From: Winogradskyella sp.
Lineage (GTDB): Bacteria; Bacteroidota; Bacteroidia; Flavobacteriales; Flavobacteriaceae
Assembly: GCF_028282165.1 (NCBI RefSeq)
Contig: NZ_JANQIM010000047.1
Span: 1 to 62,391, forward strand
Direction of reading: 5' to 3'
DNA length: 62,391 nt
Both the position numbers and the translations under genes were made by a program. Below, one piece after another: positions 28,595-37,312 of this stretch; position 1 is the first letter of the stretch; each line of letters opens with the position of its first letter. The notes beneath the pieces are model-generated. The model had not been told where the DNA came from and did not search any database. It was given only the letters and a program-made list of their open reading frames with translations.

Positions 28595-28656
28595 AAGCAA
28601 CACCGAAATAAATTCGAAAAGCTATCGGATTTTGGACGTGTTGCTTTCCTTTTGCA
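28595..28656 (+). terminator. Probable terminator of clpB
   Basis: AAGCAACAC (28595-28603) and GTGTTGCTT (28638-28646) form a perfect 9-bp stem; a pyrimidine-rich TTCCTTTTG follows. The loop is long (34 bases) and has a weaker inner pairing (CCGA/TCGG). The rest of the gap to 28811 is AT-rich with no clear feature. Confidence 0.6.
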
Positions 28657-28811
28657 ATAGATTTTGATGTCTTGGCAATATAGTATTCAAAATTTTTACT
28701 CTTAAATAAAACGCATCTTATTACAAAGTATTGTGGTGCCATTGGCAATAAATAATGTAAACATACGAAAGTTGTGCTTCTAAAATTGAAATCTATATAA
28801 AGAACACCAAC

Positions 28812-28836
28812 GAAAAAGCCTCATTAAATGAGGCTA
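28812..28836 (-). terminator. Terminator of the OmpW-like gene
   Basis: GCCTCAT (28818-28824) and ATGAGGC (28828-28834) form a 7-bp stem with a 3-base loop; on the minus strand five T follow. It lies 26 bases after the stop at 28862. Confidence 0.8.
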
Positions 28837-28861
28837 TTTCTGTTTATATTAATTGAGTTAG

Positions 28862-29506
28862 TTAGAATTTCATACCTATACCAAGTCCAATAACAAAAGG
28901 ATTAATATCTACGTCAGCTCTTACGATAGCACCAAGTTCAGATGTAGCATCTATAGTTGCTTCAGTGTTGATGAAGATGTATTTAGCATCGAGATTTACA
29001 AACCACTTATCGTTAAGCATGTAGTCAAAACCACTCTGAAATGCGAAACCAAAACTATTATCGTACTCAATATTATCGGCAGTAGGTCCTTCATCGACAC
29101 CGTAAAAAATAGTATAATTAATACCAGCACCTAAATACGGTTTAAGATCACCTGAATAAAAGTGATATTGTAACGTTAAAGTTGGAGGAAGTAACCACAC
29201 ATCACCTAAATCTATATTATCAACATCTGTATTTACAGCATCAACATCATGATTAGCGGTACCAAGAATTAACTCTGCAGCCCAGTGTTTAGTAAAGAAA
29301 TACGTAAAATCCAATTCAGGCACAATTGCCGTACTGATATCAACATCACCGTTTATGGTTTCAATATCCGCAGATTCATTTGGGATGATATTAATCAATC
29401 TTAATCTCACTTGCCATTTTTTAAAATCATCGTCGGGCTCAGTATCTTGTGCATTAAGGTTAAATGTAAAACCCAATAATAAGGCAAATAATAATAAATT
29501 TTTCAT
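28862..29506 (-). CDS. OmpW family outer-membrane protein
   Basis: A 214-residue protein with a Sec signal (MKNLLLFALLLGFTFNLNAQ). It has the eight-stranded barrel layout of OmpW: KWQVRLRLINIIPNESADIE, ELDFTYFFTKHWAAELILGTANHDV, TLTLQYHFYSGDLKPYLGAGINYT, and the C-terminal strand PFVIGLGIGMKF ending in Phe. OmpW barrels let small hydrophobic compounds cross the outer membrane. The normal length is about 200-220. A perfect -7 box lies at 29529-29536 on the minus strand. Confidence 0.9.
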   Translation of the reverse strand: MKNLLLFALLLGFTFNLNAQDTEPDDDFKKWQVRLRLINIIPNESADIETINGDVDISTAIVPELDFTYFFTKHWAAELILGTANHDVDAVNTDVDNIDLGDVWLLPPTLTLQYHFYSGDLKPYLGAGINYTIFYGVDEGPTADNIEYDNSFGFAFQSGFDYMLNDKWFVNLDAKYIFINTEATIDATSELGAIVRADVDINPFVIGLGIGMKF

Positions 29507-29528
29507 GTTGTTATTTTTAAATTTCCCA

Positions 29529-29536
29529 CAAAAATA
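29529..29536 (-). promoter_or_regulatory. -7 promoter box for the OmpW-like gene
   Basis: On the minus strand TATTTTTG is a perfect TAnnTTTG match 22 bases before the ATG; a TTTG lies 16 bases further upstream, slightly short of the usual -33 spacing. Confidence 0.6.
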
Positions 29537-29786
29537 AAGTCTTAAAATGCCTCAAATACTGATAAATATCATGAATCAAAAACTTAAATAGTCTACACTT
29601 ACGACTAAAAAAATACACTAAAAATAAGTTTCTGTATTACAGGTATTTGCATTGACGTAAACATATTTTTCGATGAAATGCACAATAAATTTTGAATTTT
29701 AACACACACTTTAACGGATAAATCATTAATTTTATCGAGCTATTTAATTCCAACACAATTTAAGACACAATTAATCTTGTCTAGTT

Positions 29787-29807
29787 TTCCCTCAAACTGT
29801 AAGGGAA
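29787..29807 (+). promoter_or_regulatory. Inverted repeat upstream of deoC (operator candidate)
   Basis: TTCCCT (29787-29792) and AGGGAA (29802-29807) are perfectly complementary around 9 bases, 42 bases before the deoC ATG. A dyad placed here would suit a regulator of nucleoside catabolism. The rest of the 342-base divergent gap is AT-rich; nothing else could be named. Confidence 0.4.
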
Positions 29808-29848
29808 TTACTATAGTTATTTTTTTGTCAAAACCCTACTTATAATAA

Positions 29849-30511
29849 ATGGAGTTAAATAGATACATAGACCATACACTGTTAAGTCCAACAACGACTG
29901 AAGCCGACATACTTAATCTTTGCGAAGAAGCACTAAAATATAATTTCTATTCTGTTTGTGTTAACAGCAGTTATGTCCCAATTGCCAAGCAAGCTCTTGG
30001 ACGTTCTGACGTTAAGGTTTGTACCGTTGTTGGCTTTCCCTTGGGCGCTATGTCGACCGAAGCTAAAATTTTTGAGGCTAAAAAAGCTATTGAACAAGGT
30101 GCTTCAGAAATCGATATGGTAATGAATATTGGTCGCCTAAAAAGCAAAAACCATGTTGCTGTACTCAAGGATATTAGCGATGTGAAACGTGCAATTGGAC
30201 TCACACCATTAAAAGTGATTTTGGAGATCAGTGAACTTTCTAAGAATGAGATTGTGAAAGCCTGTGAAATATGTATAGATGCAAGAGCAGATTTTGTAAA
30301 AACCTCAACAGGATTCTCTAAAAGCGGTGCTACACTGACCGCAGTAAAAATCATGAAAAAAAGTGTAAAAGACCAATTAAAGATAAAAGCATCTGGTGGC
30401 ATTAGAGATGCCGAAACCGCTTTAAAATATATTGAAGTTGGCGTACACAGAATTGGCGCGTCTTCGGGAGTTGCAATGATGACCGACCAAACCTCCCATT
30501 CTGCATATTAG
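29849..30511 (+). CDS. deoC: Deoxyribose-phosphate aldolase
   Basis: A 220-residue class I aldolase that cleaves 2-deoxyribose 5-phosphate to glyceraldehyde 3-phosphate and acetaldehyde. The Schiff-base lysine is Lys151 in FVKTSTGF and the second active-site lysine is Lys180 in IKASGGIRD. The short-form start IDHTLLSPTTTEADI and the block VVGFPLGAMSTEAK are typical. deoD follows after 28 bases, so the two form a deoxynucleoside catabolic operon. Confidence 0.97.
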   Translation: MELNRYIDHTLLSPTTTEADILNLCEEALKYNFYSVCVNSSYVPIAKQALGRSDVKVCTVVGFPLGAMSTEAKIFEAKKAIEQGASEIDMVMNIGRLKSKNHVAVLKDISDVKRAIGLTPLKVILEISELSKNEIVKACEICIDARADFVKTSTGFSKSGATLTAVKIMKKSVKDQLKIKASGGIRDAETALKYIEVGVHRIGASSGVAMMTDQTSHSAY

Positions 30512-30539
30512 TTTAAAACACTTTGCGTAACTTTACAGC

Positions 30540-31238
30540 ATGAGTGTACACATTGGCGCCAAAAAAGGCGAAATCGCAGAAACTATTTTATTACCAGGAG
30601 ACCCATTACGGGCCAAATGGATAGCCGAAACTTTTTTTGATGATTATTTTTGCTTTAACGAAGTTAGGGCTATGTATGGTTATACAGGCACCTACAAAGG
30701 GAAACGTGTTTCTGCTATGGGAAATGGTATGGGCATACCAAGTATTTCTATCTACGCAAACGAGCTTATTAAAGAATACGGTGTTAAAAACTTGATTAGA
30801 GTCGGAAGTGCAGGTTCATATCAAAAAGATGTGCAAATTAGAGATGTAGTTTTGGCCATGGCCGCCTCTTCTACATCAGGCGTTAATGAGTTACGTTTTG
30901 GTGGTGCCGACTATGCACCAACAGCAGATTTTGGATTATTCCTTAAAGCCATAGAAGCTGCAAAAGCCAAAAATATACCTATAAAAGCAGGCAACGTTTT
31001 ATCATCGGACGAATTCTATGAAGACGATATTGAGTCTTACAAAAAATGGTCTAAGTTTGGCGTACTTTGCGTAGAGATGGAAGCTGCAGGGCTTTACACC
31101 GTAGCCGCTAAGCACAACGTAAATGCGTTAGCTATTCTTACGATATCGGATTCTTTGGTCACCGGCGAGCGTACCACAAGTAAAGATCGCGAAACCACCT
31201 TTAAAAGTATGATTGAAATAGCCTTAGAATTAGCTTAA
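30540..31238 (+). CDS. deoD: Purine-nucleoside phosphorylase, DeoD type
   Basis: A 232-residue hexameric-type phosphorylase of purine (deoxy)nucleosides. The family blocks are [50 protein letters not shown] (Glu binding ribose) and the catalytic Asp in TISDSL. It supplies deoxyribose 1-phosphate to the pathway; a phosphopentomutase (deoB) is not in the window. Full length, in operon with deoC. Confidence 0.97.
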   Translation: MSVHIGAKKGEIAETILLPGDPLRAKWIAETFFDDYFCFNEVRAMYGYTGTYKGKRVSAMGNGMGIPSISIYANELIKEYGVKNLIRVGSAGSYQKDVQIRDVVLAMAASSTSGVNELRFGGADYAPTADFGLFLKAIEAAKAKNIPIKAGNVLSSDEFYEDDIESYKKWSKFGVLCVEMEAAGLYTVAAKHNVNALAILTISDSLVTGERTTSKDRETTFKSMIEIALELA

Positions 31239-31281
31239 TCTTATTTAACATACTTTTAAAACCAAACCATTTTTTCTAGTC

Positions 31282-31289
31282 TATTTTTG
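31282..31289 (+). promoter_or_regulatory. -7 promoter box for the NTF2/phosphatase fusion gene
   Basis: TATTTTTG is a perfect TAnnTTTG match 24 bases before the ATG at 31314. Confidence 0.55.
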
Positions 31290-31313
31290 AGTGTATAACC
31301 AATCACTCTAAAA

Positions 31314-32204
31314 ATGAAAACTTTATTCGCCGCTCTATCGCTTTTTTTATCATTCACTATATTTTCTCAAGATTTATCTGATAAAGCTCAAATAGAAGCA
31401 ACTCTAAATAACTACATTGATGGGTTTTATCAAGGTGATACCACAAAATTAAAAGCAGCCATAAAGCCAAGACTCTATAAGTTTGGTTATTTAAGAGACA
31501 AGGAAACGGGAGATTTTAAATACTATCAGCATTTAAGCTATGAGAATGCACTTAAGTTAGCTCAGACCCTTAAGGACAAAGGACGAACCCGTACCGAAAC
31601 AAAAATGCGTAGCGTTAAGGTTCTAGAAATTAGTAATCATATTGCGGCTGCCAAAGTTACGGCAGCTTGGGGGTTGGATTATGTATTATTATCAAAGGAC
31701 GATGGTAAATGGATGATAGAAGAAGTGATTTGGGAGGGGCCGTTTGAGGAGAAATTTATTGCGGAATCGCAACCTTCGACCTATTATCTTATTAGACATG
31801 CTGAAAAAGACCGATCGGACAACTCCAATGAAGATCCACATTTAACAGAAGCTGGCAAAAAAAGAGCTGAAAATTGGGCTAGCACCTTTAAAGATGTAAA
31901 GTTCGATATGGTCTATTCTACAAACTATCACAGAACTAAGGAAACTGCTCTACCTACTGCAAAAGCTCATGATGTAGAAATTACGTATTATGACCCAAAT
32001 AACATGTACTCCAAAGAATTTATGGAAACTACAAAGGGTAAAACCGTATTAATTGTGGGACATAGTAATACAACTCCACTATTTGCTAATGCTTTGCTGA
32101 AAGAAAGAAAATATAATGAAATAACGGAAGACAACAACGCTAATCTCTATATCGTAACACTAACAAATGATTCTAAGACATCTACGCTACTGAAAGTCGA
32201 TTAA
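31314..32204 (+). CDS. Secreted fusion of an NTF2-like domain and a histidine phosphatase
   Basis: A 296-residue protein with a signal peptide (about 1-18). Residues 20-150 form an NTF2/lumazine-binding-like domain (IEATLNNYIDGFYQGDTTKL...DDGKWMIEEVIW). Residues 155-296 form a histidine phosphatase domain: YYLIRHAEK contains the RH phospho-acceptor histidine, LTEAGKKRAENWA follows and IVGHSNTTP supplies the second histidine. The two domains are normally separate genes. The domain order suggests a periplasmic phosphatase with a binding or dimerisation module. Its end overlaps the convergent gene by 18 bases. Confidence 0.85.
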   Translation: MKTLFAALSLFLSFTIFSQDLSDKAQIEATLNNYIDGFYQGDTTKLKAAIKPRLYKFGYLRDKETGDFKYYQHLSYENALKLAQTLKDKGRTRTETKMRSVKVLEISNHIAAAKVTAAWGLDYVLLSKDDGKWMIEEVIWEGPFEEKFIAESQPSTYYLIRHAEKDRSDNSNEDPHLTEAGKKRAENWASTFKDVKFDMVYSTNYHRTKETALPTAKAHDVEITYYDPNNMYSKEFMETTKGKTVLIVGHSNTTPLFANALLKERKYNEITEDNNANLYIVTLTNDSKTSTLLKVD

Positions 32205-32945
32205 TTCAACCTCAACATTTCGGAGTTCAATTTTTGATAGCAGTTTTAATTGATTATTATCGAATGCTTTACCCATATCACGAAGCTTTAAATTGTCGTC
32301 TTCAGGTTTATAGTTATAGTAATCAACAAAGCGTAATCCGTCTACATAACGTTCATTATAAGCTACTCTAAAACGCATCCCCTTTCCGTCATCTTCATTA
32401 TATGAATACGCCAAGTAGTCTAGCTTAAATGTTTCTTTATCAATCCAATAAATAAAAACATCTTCAAAATCTTCGCCACCACCTTCTTCATTAAAAGTTA
32501 CCTGAACTTTATAATAATCTTTATTTTTTATTTGCTCTTCCCCTACCAAGGTTTTATTGACGGCTTGGTCATTTAATCCATAAGGCAAAACAGAAAAATA
32601 GTGCACTGAATTTACGGAAGCATAATAGTTGTTAGCTATAGAATCTTCGAGTATTGTTCTATTACCATTAACAAAACGTTCAAAACTATTATTTGTTAAC
32701 AAATCAAAAACCGAATCCTTATCATTAGAAAAGATTCTAATTAAAGAAAAGTTGCCCTTATTTCTTCTTGCTACATAATACTTGTCTCTAAAATCGAACC
32801 TAATAACTGAATTTTCAAAGGTCTTACCTCCTGAGGTTTCAATAGATTTATTTACAATATCTTGTGCAGAAAGCTTTTCAGTCTTAGTCTCTTGTTTACA
32901 ACCAAAAACTAAAAAAACTAACAATATTACGTATATATGCTTCAT
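32187..32945 (-). CDS. DUF6503 lipoprotein
   Basis: A 252-residue lipoprotein (lipobox VFGC) starting at ATG 32945; a longer frame to 32999 lacks a signal peptide at its start and is rejected. The family landmarks are DIVNKSIETSGG, SVIRFDFRDKYYVARR, NSVHYFSVLPYGLND, VTFNEEGGGEDFEDVFIYW and LDYLAYSYNEDDGKGMRFR, as in DUF6503 proteins of Bacteroidetes; function unknown. It is probably related to LolA/outer-membrane lipoprotein-carrier-like folds, but this is not shown. Convergent with the fusion gene. Confidence 0.8.
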   Translation of the reverse strand: MKHIYVILLVFLVFGCKQETKTEKLSAQDIVNKSIETSGGKTFENSVIRFDFRDKYYVARRNKGNFSLIRIFSNDKDSVFDLLTNNSFERFVNGNRTILEDSIANNYYASVNSVHYFSVLPYGLNDQAVNKTLVGEEQIKNKDYYKVQVTFNEEGGGEDFEDVFIYWIDKETFKLDYLAYSYNEDDGKGMRFRVAYNERYVDGLRFVDYYNYKPEDDNLKLRDMGKAFDNNQLKLLSKIELRNVEVELIDFQ

Positions 32946-32993
32946 ATTTATATTTGCAATTGAAAGTCGTAAAACTAAAGATTTGTTTACATA

Positions 32994-33028
32994 TTTCAAC
33001 TTTTAACGTAATACTTTCAACTTTTAAC
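32994..33028 (+). repeat. Five heptamers upstream of smpB
   Basis: Five contiguous 7-base units: TTTCAAC, TTTTAAC, GTAATAC, TTTCAAC, TTTTAAC. They end 9 bases before a perfect -7 box. One of the units sits where the -33 element should be (TTTC at 33015). The same TTTTAAC unit occurs three times directly before the nuclease gene at 48048. Confidence 0.65.
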
Positions 33029-33037
33029 TTTAACAAT

Positions 33038-33045
33038 TACCTTTG
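33038..33045 (+). promoter_or_regulatory. -7 promoter box for smpB
   Basis: TACCTTTG is a perfect TAnnTTTG match only 6 bases before the ATG at 33052, which implies a very short or leaderless transcript. Confidence 0.6.
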
Positions 33046-33051
33046 CCACCC

Positions 33052-33510
33052 ATGCAAAAAACGGTTAACATACTTAACAAAAAAGCGAGATTTCAGTACG
33101 AGATATTAGATAAATATATGGCTGGAATTGTGCTTACTGGCACTGAAATTAAATCTATCAGAGCGAGCAAGGCCTCTATTGCAGAAAGCTTTTGCGAGTT
33201 CAATGACATGGGTGAGCTTTTTGTAATCAATATGACCATTGAAGAGTATGTCTTTGGCAATTACTACAACCATAAACCAAAAGCAGAGCGCAAATTATTG
33301 CTCAATAAACGTGAGCTTAAAAAACTTGAAAAAGAAGTAAATGTAAAAGGTAACGCCATTATACCGCTTCGGTTGTTTATTAATGACAAAGGTCTGGCAA
33401 AATTAGAAATAGCCCTGGCGAAAGGAAAAAAACTCTACGATAAGCGCGAAACCATAAAAGATCGAGATAATAAACGTAATTTAGATCGTATTAAGAAAAG
33501 TTTTCGATAA
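33052..33510 (+). CDS. smpB: SsrA-binding protein SmpB
   Basis: A 152-residue tmRNA-binding protein used to rescue stalled ribosomes. The typical core is present: VNILNKKARFQYEILDKYMA, GIVLTGTEIKSIRASKASI, YNHKPKAERKLLLNKRELKK, and the basic C-terminal tail DKRETIKDRDNKRNLDRIKK. Start is ATG 33052; a TTG at 33043 would add only three residues. The tmRNA gene (ssrA) is not in the window. Confidence 0.97.
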   Translation: MQKTVNILNKKARFQYEILDKYMAGIVLTGTEIKSIRASKASIAESFCEFNDMGELFVINMTIEEYVFGNYYNHKPKAERKLLLNKRELKKLEKEVNVKGNAIIPLRLFINDKGLAKLEIALAKGKKLYDKRETIKDRDNKRNLDRIKKSFR

Positions 33511-33622
33511 ATTTAAGAATGCTATAACCTATCTAAAGGTAATTTTAATCTATGTTTGAAACAATAGGGGCAACCATTCGTTGAATTAAAGCGTCTAAAT
33601 ATATAACCATCAACTTCAATAC

Positions 33623-36088
33623 ATGAACAAAACTTTACTGAGTGTATTATTTATTCTATGTAACACTGTACTTACCGCTCAAATCACTGGGACCATTACA
33701 GATAACAAAAACAATCCCCTTCCATTTGTCAATGTAATTATTGAAAACACTTTTAAAGGTACTACGACCAATGACGATGGCTATTATGAACTCAATATTT
33801 CAGAACCTAAAACCTACACCATTGTATATTCTTATTTAGGCTATAAAACAGTTAAAAAGGAAGTTGATATCGACCAATTTCCTTATAAAATGGACATTAC
33901 TCTAGAGGAAGAATCCGTCTCATTAAATGAAGTGGTTGTTAGTACTGAAGAAAACCCTGCAAATGCTATAATCCGAAAAGCTATTGACAAACGAAAAGAG
34001 AACCTTGAAAAAGTTAATTCGTTTAAAGCTGATTTTTATTCGAGAGGTCTCATACGAATAAAGGATGCTCCTGAAAAAATTCTCGGTCAGGACATCGGCG
34101 ATTTAGGAGGTGGTCTAGATTCCACAAGAAGCGGTATTATTTATTTATCAGAAACTATTTCAAAAATTCAATACCTAAGACCAGGCTTGCTAAAGGAAAA
34201 GATTACCGCTTCTAAAGTTAGCGGTAACGACAATGGTTTCAGTTTTAATAATGCGCAAGACGTCGATTATAATTTTTATAACAATACCATTGAATTTGGA
34301 AACGAAATAGTATCACCAATTGCCAATAATGCCTTTGGCTATTACCGATATCGATTAGAAGGGATATTTTATGATGATCGCGGCAACCTCATCAATAAAA
34401 TTACAGTAACACCAAAACGTAAGAATGACCCTGTGTTTTCAGGAACCATTTATATCGTCGAAGAGCAATGGACCATTTATGCGATTGAATTGGATATCAC
34501 AGGAACACAATCAAGAATCCCAGCCGTAGATTTGATATCCCTTAAGCAAAGCTTTTCATATTCTGAAAAAGATAAATTATGGGCTTTGATTTCGCAAAGT
34601 ATCGATTTTAAATATGGTCTTCTTGGTATTAAAGGTGATGGTCGTTTTACGGCGGTTTACAGTAATTATGAATTTAACTCTGGTCTAACTCGAGACGATT
34701 TTGGGCCAGAACTCGTCGCTTTTGAAAATGAAGCCAATAAAAAAGACACTCTATTCTGGAAAGGGATAAGACCTGTTCCATTAACCGTAGAAGAACGTAC
34801 TGACTACATTAAAAAAGATAGTATTCAAATTGTGAGGGAATCTAAAACCTATTTGGATTCCGTAGATCGCGTAGAAAATAAATTCAAACTGGGAGATATC
34901 CTCGGCTATACTTACAAAAACTCGCATAAAGATTATAGTCTAGGGTTTGATATTCCTTTAGGAGGGATTCAATTCAACACTGTACAAGGCTACACAGGAA
35001 AAGTGAATTTATTCTACACAAAACGTTACGACGATTTTAGACGCTACTTTTCGGCAAATGCAGGTTTTCAATATGGATTTTCGGATGAACGCATTCGTGT
35101 TACTGGATCGCTAACGTACAAATTCAACAATACTAACCGCCGCTTTTTAACCTTATCTGGAGGCGAAGAAGTTCAGCAATTCAATCCTGCAGATCCAATT
35201 ACGCCATTTGGGAATACGCTTGCGACGCTATTCGCTGAGGAAAACTATATGAAACTCTATGAACGTCGTTTTATTCAATTGAATTATTCCGAAGAATTAT
35301 TTAATGGATTTCGGTTATTTTCTAATATAGCTTATGAGCAAAGAAATGCGCTTTTCAATACCACTGACCAAACCTTTTACCCAAGGGCAGATGTAGAATA
35401 TCTGAGTAATAATCCGCTAGATCCTACAAGTACCGACGCGCCATTTGAAAATCATAACATCATAAAGTTCAATGTCACAGGGCGAATTAATTTTGGGCAA
35501 AAGTATTTGAGCTATCCAGACAGTAAATTCAACATTGATAATGATGCCTATCCAACTTTGGTATTAAGCTACGAAAAAGGATTTGGGGCCACCAATTCCG
35601 ATTATAATTTTGATCAAATAAAAGCTCGAATATACCAAGCTTTTAATATTGCGGATAAGGGTCGTTTTAGATATAACATAAGAACGGGTAAGTTCTTTAA
35701 TGCCGATAATATTGCTTTCATGGATTTCCAACATTTTAACGGTAATCAAATTAATATAAGCAGACGCGGTAACTACAGTGATGTATTTAACAATTTGGGG
35801 TATTACGATTTAAGCACCAACGACAGCTATTTGGAGATGCATGCCGAGCACGATTTTAATGGTTTTATTTTGGGTAAAATCCCCTTGTTAAACAAACTCA
35901 ACTTTAACCTCATTGTAGGCGCACATAATTTGGCTACACCAGATAGCAAACCTTATCACGAATTTACTGTTGGTGTTGACAATATTGGTTGGGGCAAATT
36001 CCGTTTCTTAAGGTTTGACTATATACGCTCCTACCAGAGTGGCGGTTTTATAGGAGATACGATTTTGTTTGGGCTAAAATTCTTTTAA
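33623..36088 (+). CDS. DUF5686 outer-membrane protein with carboxypeptidase-like regulatory domain
   Basis: An 821-residue protein with a signal peptide (MNKTLLSVLFILCNTVLTAQ). Residues 21-110 form a CarboxypepD_reg-like domain (ITGTITDNKNNPLPFVNVII). The remainder, about 115-821, is the DUF5686 domain: a helical/beta plug region, then a long barrel with repeated aromatic strands (FRRYFSANAGFQYGFSDERI, RFRYNIRTGKFFN, KFRFLRFDYIRSY) and a final LFGLKFF strand with Phe at the C-terminus. DUF5686 proteins resemble surface-antigen/BamA-type barrels; function unknown. No plug of a TonB receptor is present. Confidence 0.88.
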   Translation: MNKTLLSVLFILCNTVLTAQITGTITDNKNNPLPFVNVIIENTFKGTTTNDDGYYELNISEPKTYTIVYSYLGYKTVKKEVDIDQFPYKMDITLEEESVSLNEVVVSTEENPANAIIRKAIDKRKENLEKVNSFKADFYSRGLIRIKDAPEKILGQDIGDLGGGLDSTRSGIIYLSETISKIQYLRPGLLKEKITASKVSGNDNGFSFNNAQDVDYNFYNNTIEFGNEIVSPIANNAFGYYRYRLEGIFYDDRGNLINKITVTPKRKNDPVFSGTIYIVEEQWTIYAIELDITGTQSRIPAVDLISLKQSFSYSEKDKLWALISQSIDFKYGLLGIKGDGRFTAVYSNYEFNSGLTRDDFGPELVAFENEANKKDTLFWKGIRPVPLTVEERTDYIKKDSIQIVRESKTYLDSVDRVENKFKLGDILGYTYKNSHKDYSLGFDIPLGGIQFNTVQGYTGKVNLFYTKRYDDFRRYFSANAGFQYGFSDERIRVTGSLTYKFNNTNRRFLTLSGGEEVQQFNPADPITPFGNTLATLFAEENYMKLYERRFIQLNYSEELFNGFRLFSNIAYEQRNALFNTTDQTFYPRADVEYLSNNPLDPTSTDAPFENHNIIKFNVTGRINFGQKYLSYPDSKFNIDNDAYPTLVLSYEKGFGATNSDYNFDQIKARIYQAFNIADKGRFRYNIRTGKFFNADNIAFMDFQHFNGNQINISRRGNYSDVFNNLGYYDLSTNDSYLEMHAEHDFNGFILGKIPLLNKLNFNLIVGAHNLATPDSKPYHEFTVGVDNIGWGKFRFLRFDYIRSYQSGGFIGDTILFGLKFF

Positions 36089-36112
36089 CTTTATTGTTCT
36101 GCATTCCTGCGT

Positions 36113-36153
36113 CCGAGCCCTCAATAGCTTTAGCGGAGGTGCAAGGCAGGAAT
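36113..36153. repeat. Dispersed palindromic repeat, type ATTCCTGC...GCAGGAAT
   Basis: ATTCCTGC (36113-36120) and GCAGGAAT (36146-36153) are perfectly complementary around GC-richer sequence than the surroundings. It lies between two plus-strand genes, has no T-run and has the look of a decayed mobile repeat. Confidence 0.6.
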
Positions 36154-36173
36154 CCACTTATAAACTAAATATC

Positions 36174-36710
36174 ATGAAAAATATTCTTTTAGTACTTGCT
36201 TTAATTTCAGTTTGTCTAAATGCCCAAGAAAACACCAAAGACTACGCCAAACATGTCGCAACATTAGATAGTACAATTAAAACCCTTTATGATGTTATTT
36301 CTGGTGATGCTGGTGTAGAGCGCGATTGGGAATTGTTTAAATACCTATTTCACAAAGATGCGAAGCTTATTCCTAGTGGAAAAACCCAAGACGGTAAATA
36401 TACTGCACGTTATATGACACCTGAGGATTATATCTATAGCTCTGGCAAATGGTTGCTAGAAAACGGTTTTCATGAAGTAGAACATAACAGGGAAGTACAT
36501 ACCTTTGGAAATATTTCTCAAGTTTTCAGTACTTATGTATCTTATAAATCCCTCCAAAATAAAAATGACCAAGAACCCTTTATGCGAGGTATTAATAGCA
36601 TCCAACTGTTAAATGATGGTGAGCGTTGGTGGATTATCAATATCTTTTGGATGCAAGAATCTGAAGAGCATCCTATTCCGGGCAGGTATTTAAATTCCAA
36701 AAAAGACTAA
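36174..36710 (+). CDS. Secreted NTF2/SnoaL-like protein
   Basis: A 178-residue protein with signal peptide (MKNILLVLALISVCLNAQ, exported). The mature part has the NTF2-like alpha+beta cone pattern: TLDSTIKTLYDVISG, WELFKYLFHKDAKLI, TPEDYIYSSGKWLLENGFHE, the strand series EVHTFGNISQVFSTYVSY and SIQLLNDGERWWIINIFWM. Such proteins bind small hydrophobic ligands or act as isomerase-like enzymes; no catalytic set can be assigned. It lies 26 bases upstream of a Crp/Fnr gene and two genes before a dehalogenase, so a link to that locus is possible. Confidence 0.8.
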   Translation: MKNILLVLALISVCLNAQENTKDYAKHVATLDSTIKTLYDVISGDAGVERDWELFKYLFHKDAKLIPSGKTQDGKYTARYMTPEDYIYSSGKWLLENGFHEVEHNREVHTFGNISQVFSTYVSYKSLQNKNDQEPFMRGINSIQLLNDGERWWIINIFWMQESEEHPIPGRYLNSKKD

Positions 36711-36736
36711 TAATACTTCCGTAGGTTATAAGACCC

Positions 36737-37303
36737 ATGATAAAAGAATATCTTAATTCCTTCAAAATTCTTTCAAATAAAGAAATAGAAGCATTTTTAG
36801 ATCTAGCCGTACCATCTATTTTGGAGAAAGGTGAATTTCTTAGTCAAGAGGGACAAATTAGTAACCAGATTGCCTACGTAAAATCAGGTATTCTCAGATC
36901 TTTTTATTACTCATCAGAGGGTGAAGAGGTTACATACTGTTTTACTTTTAAAAATGCATTAGTTACTGCATATACTTCATGGATTACTGAAAAGCCATCT
37001 GAGGAAAATATACAGGCGTTAACCGAAATGGAATTATTATTAATCTCTAAAGAACATGTCCATTATCTAGAATTACATTACCCAAACTGGAGACGTTTTT
37101 TCAAGCAAATTGCCGAGATGGAATTTGTTAACATAGAGAGGCGCTTATTTTTATTGCAACGCGAAAATGCCGAAACGCGCTATCAAGATCTATTGATCAA
37201 TAATCCTGAATACTTACACGATATACCACTGCATTATTTGGCATCATATTTAGGTGTTACCCAACGCCATTTAAGTCGTATTAGAAAAAATATCTCTTTT
37301 TAG
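36737..37303 (+). CDS. Crp/Fnr family regulator next to the dehalogenase
   Basis: A 188-residue regulator of the same subgroup as the one at 24136: an N-terminal cyclic-nucleotide-type sensor (KGEFLSQEGQISNQIAYVKSG) and the short helix-turn-helix LASYLGVTQRHLSRIRK. It has no Fe-S cysteines and lacks the cAMP residues. It lies between the NTF2-like gene and the dehalogenase, with gaps of 26 and 64 bases. A 21-bp dyad and a promoter lie in the second gap, so it could control the dehalogenase gene. Confidence 0.88.
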   Translation: MIKEYLNSFKILSNKEIEAFLDLAVPSILEKGEFLSQEGQISNQIAYVKSGILRSFYYSSEGEEVTYCFTFKNALVTAYTSWITEKPSEENIQALTEMELLLISKEHVHYLELHYPNWRRFFKQIAEMEFVNIERRLFLLQRENAETRYQDLLINNPEYLHDIPLHYLASYLGVTQRHLSRIRKNISF

Positions 37304-37312
37304 ACATTTGTC

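Noticed and set aside
32946..32999. Longer N-terminus for the DUF6503 lipoprotein
   Set aside because: The added 18 residues would bury the signal peptide; ATG 32945 gives a normal lipoprotein start.
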